Source: Chinchilla lanigera (taxonomy: Eukaryota; Chordata; Mammalia; Rodentia; Chinchillidae). From it: DNA of 64,000 nt. A model generated the notes under the pieces. It saw only the letters and a list, made by a program, of their open reading frames with translations. It had not been told where the DNA came from and made no database searches. Positions within the stretch are counted from its first letter, which is position 1; each line of letters starts with the position of its first letter. This document shows positions 56,601 through 64,000 of this stretch, one piece after another. The stretch lies in assembly GCF_000276665.1 (NCBI RefSeq), contig NW_004955502.1, positions 6,951,656-7,015,655 on the forward strand, written 5' to 3'. The position numbers were made by a program, and so were the translations under genes.

Positions 56601-57640
56601 TTAGAGGCGTTTTATAATAGCACAAATGAAAACATTCTTAAACAAAAAGAAAAATGTGCTCAGCATCTCCCTGTCAGAGACAGATTAAAACAGTTAAGTG
56701 AACACCATTCTAGACAATTTCTTGATATCTCCGTAAATTAATGCATTTTTGAAAATAAAAAATCAGCATTGCTGTCCATACTGTTTTGTAACCTGATTCA
56801 TCATCGTAAAACTCCCCCAAAATTGTATTGCATTTGTATAACAAAGCCCATTTTGTGCAGCTACACTGAGGCAAAGAGAAAGGCATAAGTCTTATATTTC
56901 AACAATCAAGCATCTTGAATTCTGCTGGATAGACCCAAATGACCAGCTGCTTTTCCGGAGAACTCTGTTTGGTGTCCTTGTGGGAACATCAGATTCCACG
57001 TGCCCCAGCCGACTCCAAGTCCCTTTATCCTAAACACCTGCTGCTGTCTCCAGGGCAACTTCTGCAGGTAAACTCACCACCAGCTGCTCAGGCCAGGAAC
57101 CCAGGCCAGTTCCAAAGTCCTTTCACTCTCCCTGAAGCCCACTTATGCCTTGAACGCCTGTCACTTCTTCCTGCCCTGCAGCTTTGCACCACGCTCCCCC
57201 GTGTCCTCTGCTCACCTACCTCCCCGATGGACCCCTTGCCCAGCCCTGTCCCATCCTCAGCTCACACACTCTCTTCCCACAAAGACCAAGGTTCTTCAGT
57301 TGGGGGTGTTACCATGGTGCCCCAGGCTGCACCTTCTTCCACTCAGCACCTAGCAACCGCCCATCCCTTCTTCAGGTCAACTTAGACCTCACTGTTTTGA
57401 GGACCCTCTTTTGCCACTTTCAACCCTTTACCAATGTGTTCCTCCATGATCCCTTACTCCTCCATTATTGTGCATTAGTTTGAATGGTCCTTGATTTATC
57501 TCTTTTCCAGCGGGTTTGGTGACTCGGACCTCATTATTATTTAACAAAGAATATGGGACCTACTAGGTGCCACAAATATGGATGAACTGATACATAGTCC
57601 ATCAGAATACCTGAATAGATTTTCCCCCACTTTGTTGGAA
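56600..57640. other. Unassigned; possible old L2, antisense, at 57100-57500
   Basis: A C-rich stretch carries a 148-codon plus-strand frame (56939-57385), rich in proline, leucine and serine with no domain. Phrases such as cttcttcaggtcaacttaga and ccaatgtgttcctccatgat resemble antisense L2, so I read it as decayed repeat and not as a gene. Confidence 0.35.
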
Positions 57641-57648
57641 AGACTGTT

Positions 57649-57816
57649 TTTTTTGGAGATAGGGTCTCACTAAGTAGTCCAGGTTGGCCTTGAACTCACT
57701 ATATAGCCAGGGCTGGCCGCAAATTTGCCACAATCCTCTTACCTCGGCTTCCCATGTGCTGGAATTACAGCCTCCCACTTACTCCCATATGCTGGGTGTG
57801 CACCACCACACATGGC
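57649..57816 (-). mobile_element. B1 SINE, antisense (long form)
   Basis: The phrases ggagatagggtctcactaag, tagtccaggttggccttgaa and ctcactatatagccagggct are followed by tacctcggcttcccatgtgc and ggaattacagcctcccactt. An internal insertion lies near the 5' part. Confidence 0.85.
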
Positions 57817-57836
57817 TACACTTAAACTGAACTTTT

Positions 57837-57913
57837 TTTTTGTACTAGGAATCGAACTCAGGACCTTGTGCTTGTCAGGCAGGCACTGTGCCACTGAGCT
57901 ATATTCCCGACCC
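57837..57913 (-). mobile_element. ID SINE, antisense, with 10-bp target-site duplication
   Basis: It has actaggaatcgaactcagga, cttgtgcttgtcaggcaggc and gtgccactgagctatattcc. The bases ctgaactttt flank it at 57827-57836 and 57914-57923. It is a low-divergence copy. Confidence 0.92.
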
Positions 57914-57924
57914 CTGAACTTTTA

Positions 57925-58670
57925 AGAAAACTTTTCTACAAGTTAATTATCCTGACCTCAAGTGCTTTCATGATATTTAGACTTCTCCTACTTCTGTGCC
58001 CTGACAAGGTGGTTCTGAATTTTAATTCAAGGCTCACTGTCTCCCTCCCTGGGAGTTAGAATCACACTCTCTTGGGTATCTTCAGGGAACCAGTTTTTAG
58101 ATAATTTGTCATTTGCATTGTACAGCTAATTAAAAAAAGCATCAGGCAGCAGCAGGCTCTGTGTCCCTGCTGGAGGACGTGCCCTGTGCCGCTTCCGCGT
58201 AGGAGACTGTGTCCACACCTGGTCCTCTGGCTGCTTAGCACTGCTAACTCCTCACCTCACCCCTTTGGTCCTGCTTTCTTCTGCTTGATGCCTCGTAACT
58301 TGCCTAGACGTGGCTTTCCGTCGGTACCCTGGGCTCCCGTTGGGAGCCGGGGCACTTGCTGCTTGCCTGTCCTGACGCAGCACACGCAGTGCTGGGCATG
58401 CGATGCCAGTTACCAGCTGCAGGGACACTTTTGCTTTCCTGACATTTCCCATCCACTGTCGCATCTCCAACCCCTTCGATATTTCTGACAGGCTTGCAAA
58501 CTGAATGACTGCGTCTCACAATCAATTTTTCTTCCTCTCCCACTAGATCGTATGCTTTAAATTTGAAGATTTACAATAAGGAAGTCTTCCTTTTGTTTTT
58601 TTGAACAGTCTCTTTGGAGAGCCTCAATTTGTTTTGAGGAAATGCTAATTATTGTATGATTTTCTCTAGC
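57925..58670. other. Unassigned GC-richer block, no gene seen
   Basis: Between 58140 and 58560 the sequence is GC-richer with several CpGs. Frames on both strands (58186-58488 plus, 58252-58470 and 58304-58543 minus) match nothing known. The phrase cactagatcgtatgctttaa near 58543 resembles an antisense L2 end, so an old L2 is possible. Confidence 0.3.
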
Positions 58671-58890
58671 TGGGTGTGGTAGTGCACCCCTGTAAATCTA
58701 GCTAGCTGAGACAGGAAGCTCAAAAGTTTGAGGCCAGCTTGGACAACTCAGCAAGACTCTGTCTTGAAAATAAAATAAGATAAAATTAAAAAATAAAATA
58801 AAGGGCATGGCGATGTAGCTCTGTGGTACAGTAATTGCCTAGCATGTGCCTAGCACTGGGTTCAATTCTGAGGACCACAATAATGAAAAA
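58671..58890 (+). mobile_element. B1-dID composite SINE, sense
   Basis: A B1 part (gctgggtgtggtagtgcacc, aggccagcttggacaactca, gcaagactctgtcttgaaaa) and AT-rich linker are joined to an ID part (ggcatggcgatgtagctctg, gcctagcactgggttcaatt). The ID part resembles the squirrel-type ID more than the other copies do. Confidence 0.88.
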
Positions 58891-58892
58891 AA

Positions 58893-58933
58893 AATATATC
58901 TATATCCATCTATCTATCTCTCTATCTATCTAT
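58893..58933. repeat. (CTAT)n microsatellite
   Basis: A run of CTAT units with some interruptions directly follows the SINE tail, a common site of origin for such repeats. Confidence 0.9.
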
Positions 58934-58959
58934 TCTCTTTAGTCAACTGAAAGGCACTG

Positions 58960-59270
58960 TCCTGACATCTCATGAGGGCCTTGGCGCCGCGGGTGACAGG
59001 AGCTCTGCATTCAGATGGGGACACCAGGAGACCTCGCTGGTCTCTGCTGGCCCTGGGCTTGTGACGCTGCTCGCTGGTGCCCCCCTGCAGTGCCACTGGC
59101 CCCTGCCTGCTTGCCTCCACTGTGGGCCAGGCCGCGCCATGGGCTTTCCCTCCCCCTCGGTGCACATGGTGTCCCTGTGCTCACCGCACGTGGGCAGCAC
59201 AGCCAGGGGCACAGGCTGCGGTCTGGACAATTCTCTCCACTACGTGCCATTGTTTTTTCCCCTTAGTGTT
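58960..59270. other. GC-rich, CpG-containing block, unassigned
   Basis: This 300-base block is far richer in G and C than its surroundings and contains CpGs such as ggcgccgcgggtgac. Six overlapping frames of about 80 codons run through it on both strands, none with a recognisable domain. It could be a decayed CpG island, an exon of an unknown transcript, or part of an old GC-rich repeat. Confidence 0.35.
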
Positions 59271-60033
59271 CCAGGGGAGAGCAAAGCAGAGGTCCTCTGC
59301 TTTCAGGGTTCCCCAGTGTATTGAATGCACTACCCATCTGGCCTGGATTCTACCAAAAACGATGGTCTGGAATAGGGCTAATTTCCGACCTTGTGTGTCT
59401 TCTATTTGTTGTAAATCTTCCCTAAGCCCAAAGAGATGGGTTTACCTCCCCCACCTGGTCCATATTCTTCACAGGTTATAAAGTCTCCCTCAGATCTTAT
59501 CCTGGTTCGGCCTCTCCCTGGAGTCTGGTTAACTGCCATGAACATAAGTCAAAGTGAAACTAAAAAGAACTTTGGAAATTTGAGTCTTTTCACAAAGCCT
59601 AGATTTCAGGATTATTTTTTGCTTGCCTCAAAATGCCTGCCTAGGGTATTAAAAGCTAAATATTGAATCCCTCTTTATTTTTGAATTCCTGCTATAATAT
59701 AATCCTAATGCTTTGGGCAGAATGAGTGAAGGTCACATACTAAGAAACGTAAAAGAGAAAAACTCATTAACATGTAACAAAATATTCCCATTACATTATT
59801 GACTTGAAAAGAAACATTTTCTTTTCTACTGAAAATTTCACATGCAGTGCTGTGAACTACAGAAAATTTCACTAATTTGCACTGAATGGTTTGAATTAAC
59901 AAAACATTTAAGTTATTAACTAAAGAAAAACAATATTAAAGTATATAGAAGCAAAGGGACAACTATAAAGGGACATTTGCAAGGCTGAGCTTACATGTTT
60001 GTGGAGATCAATGTATGTTATTTCTATATGTTG
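59270..60033. other. Unassigned DNA, no gene seen
   Basis: The 134-codon plus-strand frame 59077-59481 extends from the GC-rich block and is not supported by any known motif. The rest is AT-rich. Confidence 0.35.
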
Positions 60034-60133
60034 NNNNNNNNNNNNNNNNNNNNNNNNNNNNNNNNNNNNNNNNNNNNNNNNNNNNNNNNNNNNNNNNNNN
60101 NNNNNNNNNNNNNNNNNNNNNNNNNNNNNNNNN
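60034..60133. other. Assembly gap (100 N) in a TA repeat
   Basis: Exactly 100 N, followed immediately by a (TA)n tract, so the assembly probably broke in the dinucleotide repeat. Confidence 0.95.
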
Positions 60134-60153
60134 TATATATATATATATATACA
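60134..60153. repeat. (TA)n microsatellite, truncated by gap
   Basis: Pure TA units run from the gap edge into acatgtg. Confidence 0.9.
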
Positions 60154-60154
60154 T

Positions 60155-60265
60155 GTGTTAAGTGCTTTACATATATGAGGCAATTTAACTTAACAACTGA
60201 TTTTACACAGGAGGATCAACACAGAAAAATTAACAACTTGCCCAATGTCAAATACTTGGCAAATT
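60155..60265 (-). mobile_element. MIR SINE, antisense
   Basis: The phrases ttaagtgctttacatatatg, aactgattttacacaggagg and aacaacttgcccaatgtcaa are antisense MIR text. Confidence 0.65.
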
Positions 60266-60269
60266 TTTT

Positions 60270-60800
60270 TCATAGGTTTATCTGACTATGGAATTCAATG
60301 TATAACTTCCAAAACCTCATCTTTGTAAAATTAATTCTATGAAGACATCTTTAACCAATAAATGAAAAAGTGTAATTACTAGATTTTATGTAGAAATGAT
60401 AATTCTTGCAATATTTTCCTTTATTCTTTTGTAGTATAAAAACATTTCCCATTACTTATTTTCTCAATAAGCACTTCATAAGTTTTACTTTTAAAAAGGT
60501 TAGCTATTGATTTACCTAACTATCCAGAAAGTCCTCTTTTGAAGAATTTGTTTTAGGGCATTTCAGTATATGATTTCCACAGAATGAAACAATATCATTC
60601 CTTACTATATTTGCTCTTTAATCTACTTTCTCTAGGCACTTTATGATTACAAGGTGTCAAAATATTTAGTCTACTCAATAAACATTTTAAAAAATTAGTC
60701 AAAGGTCATAGACACTTAGCATCATTTAACTGAATAGCCACTTGAAGTGATAGAATTGGTACAATGCAGAGAAATCAAAAATTTCAGACACTAATAATAG
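60270..60800. other. Unassigned AT-rich DNA, no gene seen
   Basis: No gene or named repeat is recognised. Confidence 0.35.
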
Positions 60801-60804
60801 CTGC

Positions 60805-60906
60805 CCTGAACTAACTATATAGCCCAGGCTGGCCTAGAATTTGTGGCAATCCTCCTGCCTCAGCCTCCCGAGTGCTGGGATTACAGGTATGTGCCACCGC
60901 GGCTGG
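60805..60906 (-). mobile_element. B1 SINE, antisense
   Basis: The phrases tatatagcccaggctggcct, gcctcagcctcccgagtgct and gggattacaggtatgtgcca are the antisense B1 body with little divergence. Confidence 0.9.
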
Positions 60907-61039
60907 CAATATACATGATCTTGATGCATCTTGTACTGCCAGAAAGTAAGGACATCTTATACCCACACACACAAAATGGTAGGAGTATGACAGAGCGACC
61001 CAGGAGAGAAATAAAAGAGCTAATAAGCAAAGCTGGAAC

Positions 61040-61800
61040 AATTTGAGCAACAGAACAGCATAGGATTACACCTCAAAGTATAAAATGAATATTCATAAGG
61101 CCATGTAGACTAAAGAAATGATTAAATAAATAAATATATAAATGGAGTAGAAATAAATGTCTCAAGCGGAAGAATTCCACCAGTTGATGTAAATGTTCTC
61201 CCTAAAAGAAGTGAAGCATTACTCTCCCTGTGGGTGCATTTGGACAGTGCCATCCTTCCGAAAGGTCTGGTGTGGAAAGGGAGAAGCGGGAGTGGCTCTG
61301 TATTGCAAACACACAGGCCTTCAAGGCTGCCACCAACAGCAATAGGTAATGTGTACAGTATGTGCCCGCGAGATGATGTGATGGAGATGCAACTTTACCT
61401 CCCTAGAACCAGGGCCCCAGTGTAACCCTAAAAAGCCAGACAAGACTCATCTGAGGTATATCCACCAAAATACCCCACTCCTCAAAATGTCATGGTCATC
61501 AAAACAAGGGAAGACTAACAAGGTCATCAAAACAAGGGAAGCCTACAGTTTCAAGAGGCCTACAGAGACACGGCTGTTAAATGCAGTGTGGCAGCCTGGA
61601 TAAGATTCTGAAAGAGAAAAAAGACATAGGTAAGAACTAAGAACATCCAAGTAAAGTATCAATATTTATATTAAATGTAAAAATTGTACCATATTAATTT
61701 CTATTGGCAGCAACAACTGGATGTGAACTCTCTGTAGGATCACATTTTTCTATAAATCTAAAACTATTAAATAATAAAAAACTTACTTTAACAAAGTTAC
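61040..61800 (+). mobile_element. L1M/HAL1-type 3' end, sense
   Basis: The phrases tgtcatggtcatcaaaacaa, acacggctgttaaatgcagt, agcctggataagattctgaa, gaactctctgtaggatcaca and tctataaatctaaaactatt, then aataataaaaaac, match the 3' end of an old L1M or HAL1 element, ending in its polyadenylation region. Confidence 0.6.
61494..61548. repeat. 28-bp tandem duplication
   Basis: The sequence ggtcatcaaaacaagggaag occurs at 61494-61513 and 61522-61541, inside the L1M 3' end. Confidence 0.85.
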
Positions 61801-61829
61801 ATATGGATATTGTACCGAGCAGCACAGTT

Positions 61830-62745
61830 CAAATTCAACTACTAACATGATACTGTGCTACAAGGCTACCAAAAAGGCACTGGGCAAAAGACACAGTGTC
61901 TTCAACAAACAAAAGAAGAAAAAAAAGTTGAAGATCAAAATAGTATTAAGAGGTCTATCAATTAATCATAATATAATACTAATCATAATATAAGGACCTT
62001 GTTTGGATATTATTATGGTTTGTGTCTAGTTGTCTCTACAAAGCCTCCTGCAGTCATGGGGCGGGCTTCTAGAGTTTATGACTGATTCATGGGTGTGAGT
62101 GCTACACCCTACCCTGGGGCAGGTAGCTTGCATATAATGTAAGGGAGGGGAAGAGGCTTTTCTTGCTGTGCTCCTCCCCTTGTGCTCTTGCTGCTTTTGC
62201 TGTCTTCCGCTGCCATGAACAGTTGCCCTCTGCCATGAGCCACCTTGCCTTGAAGCCAGACAAGTATGGACCGAAACCTCCACAAACTGTGAGCTAAATA
62301 AACCTTTCCTTCCTTAATTCTGGTTGTCAGGTATTTTGTCCCAGCAATGAGAGAAAAGTAACCAAGACAGATATTAACTGAAGCAAGCTACAAAAAATTA
62401 TAAAACTGTTGGAATTTTTAGCATGTACAGATATTTGATGATATCAAGACGTTGTTAATTTTATTTTGGATGTCATACAGCTATTGTGGCTATTTTTAAA
62501 AAAAATCTTTGTCTGTTAGAGATACATATTGAAACGCTGAAAGATTAAGTACAGGTTATGTGATATTAACCCCAAAACAATGTGGGGTACGAGAGGGATG
62601 GGAAGGAGTAACAACACAAATGAAGCAAGACGGGTCATGAGCTGTTCAAGGCGGAATCTGGGTTAAGTGTTTAGAGATTCATTTTACTGTTCAACATGCT
62701 GATGCTCACACTTAAAAATTTCCATAATACAAAGCTAAGTGAAAT
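61830..62745 (+). mobile_element. L1M 3' end, sense, split by a solo MaLR LTR
   Basis: The left part holds ORF2-like text (tgctacaaggctaccaaaaa, gacacagtgtcttcaacaaa). After the LTR it resumes with tctgttagagatacatattg, atgaagcaagacgggtcatg, tagagattcattttactgtt and aaaatttccataatacaaag, which is L1M 3' UTR text. Confidence 0.55.
62011..62369 (+). mobile_element. Solo MaLR LTR with perfect 5-bp target-site duplication
   Basis: It begins tattatggtttgtgtctagt and ends gtaaccaagaca, with a poly-A signal in gctaaataaacctttccttc. The bases gatat flank it at 62006-62010 and 62370-62374. It is the same subfamily as the LTRs of the element at 28397-30625. The minus-strand frame 62026-62283 is a shadow. 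It is a remnant of LTR-LTR recombination. Confidence 0.9.
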
Positions 62746-62749
62746 AAAC

Positions 62750-64000
62750 TACAAAGTGAAAATGCCTGTGTAATAGGCGTGAGTGTAGAGTACTTTATTT
62801 CTGAATAGTAAAATGTTTTCCGTCTAGTACACATCACCAATTATCAAAATAGCAGCTCAGAGATAGAAAGTGACATTTAAGCTGAGTGTACCAGAAGCCA
62901 AAAGCTACTGGTTGATTTGATTAATTCAGACAAAGAGCCAGTCAGTTTAGAAGAGGAAAAACAAAATTAAACTGCTCAGTTTTCTGAGCTCATTGAATAG
63001 TACCTTGTGTAGAAACATGCACACAATAAATGATTAATATTTGCTGATCTCTAAATCAGTGTATTTGCTGTTTGTTCCAATGCCTGAATGAAGACACAAT
63101 TTGTCAACAAGGAATTAAAGAAGGGAGCTCAGAAACAGAGGCAAAGTTCAGCAAGGCTAGCTCTAGGCAAAACAGGGTGAGAGGAAGCAACATTTACTTT
63201 CCAAATATTTGTGTGCAATGGACAATACTGTAAACACGTGACCTAAGTGGATGAAAAGAACCAGGCCATGAAACTGTCATTAGACTGAATTTTAGTAAAA
63301 TTTCTACCAAAAATTCTAACAATATATATTTGAATGGAAATACTATTTTAATGATTTCTGTACTATCTTTTTTAAAAAAGCCTAATATAAGGGCTCTAAC
63401 ATTTGGAACTCTAAGAATCACAGAGCACTTCCTACTGTAATATATCATGTTACCTCATTTTGAGAATCAGACAAAAATAGGTAACATTATCTCTGTTTTC
63501 AGATAGAGACCAGGCTCTGGGAGGCCTCCTGCGCTCCCCATTCCAGAGGCAGAGGAGTGGAACCAGGTGTTCTGGCGCCACATTCAGCTGTTCCCCACAG
63601 GAAGTACGCTGAGATACCCTTGGTGCTTCAACTTGGATCATACTGGAAAGAGAGTGGGCATGAATAAATATCTGTAGTTCAGGGTCACAGATAATCTTTT
63701 CTTTTGCAAGTCTGCATCACTGAAATCACGTCAATAAAGTGGGACTTCCTATTAATGACTGTGTATTATAGTCAATATTTTAGGCAAAGTACTGCTTCAT
63801 TAGTATAACATCCTGTTTGTTCAGTGAAGCACAACCGAAATCCGGATGCCACGCTCCATGGGGACGCCACTAAACATTCCTCTCAACGTTACTAAATCCT
63901 CTGATGGCAAAAAAAGAATAGGAATTAGAGCATTTAAAAATATTATATAATTGTATGTTGTCAGTTACTACAAAGCTCATCAATTTCCCCTATTATGTGG
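62750..64000. other. Unassigned DNA, no gene seen
   Basis: Short frames (63194-63448 and 63450-63641, minus) match nothing known. A possible MIR-like antisense phrase lies near 63460-63500. No other feature is recognised. Confidence 0.35.

Noticed and set aside
56939..57385. 148-codon proline/leucine/serine-rich frame
   Set aside because: No initiation context, splice context or domain; the underlying DNA resembles decayed antisense L2.
13261..60133. Poly-X protein stretches at both gaps
   Set aside because: They come from translating N runs and carry no information.
1..64000. CRISPR arrays, bacterial operons, phage or plasmid modules
   Set aside because: No regularly spaced repeats with unique spacers and no prokaryotic gene organisation; SINE, LINE and LTR content identifies mammalian DNA.

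Overview
This window is mammalian nuclear DNA with no intact protein-coding gene that I can recognise. The interspersed repeats point to a non-murid rodent. There are many tRNA-derived ID SINEs, B1 (7SL-derived) monomers, and composite B1-dID dimers of the kind known from squirrels, beavers and their relatives, and I see no B2 elements. I cannot name the species from sequence alone. Two runs of exactly 100 N (13261-13360 and 60034-60133) are assembly gaps.

Layout. Positions 1-430 and 830-1085 are two CpG-rich blocks, the only promoter-like sequence here; a gene may start at or just left of the window edge. From 1.1 to 9.2 kb the DNA is AT-rich and mostly unique, with a 5' tRNA-Ile half inserted as a tailless retropseudogene (1573-1641), a 24-bp perfect palindrome containing a kB-type site (3988-4011), and old L2 and MIR copies. 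From 9.2 to 22.7 kb there are several antisense L1 fragments, two antisense MaLR LTRs, ID and B1 insertions, and an unassigned 119-bp near-perfect hairpin (17755-17873). From 23.5 to 31.2 kb there is a layered retroelement nest. L1 5'-region/ORF1-like sequence is interrupted by an LTR-like element, an SNRPE processed pseudogene, a complete MaLR provirus-like element (LTR, tRNA-Leu-type primer site, internal region, LTR), and a 100-bp mRNA 3'-end retrocopy with a 15-bp target-site duplication. From 31.5 to 46 kb come L2 copies, a 2-kb antisense L1, further L1 fragments and SINEs. From 46 to 53 kb there are CA microsatellites, a locally repetitive GC-richer block (49.6-50.2 kb), and a truncated 5S rRNA retropseudogene (52289-52404). 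From 53 to 64 kb there are more MIR, L1 and SINE copies, two GC-rich unassigned blocks near 58.2 and 59.1 kb, and a solo MaLR LTR inside an L1 3' end.

No genes act together here. The window reads as intergenic or intronic DNA shaped by L1-driven retroposition. Its most interesting content is a set of short non-coding retrocopies that use L1 machinery: two tailless small-RNA copies, each cut in a predicted single-stranded loop, and one short polyadenylated mRNA-end copy. Repeat family names come from remembered consensus features and not from a database search, and element edges are approximate unless a target-site duplication fixes them.
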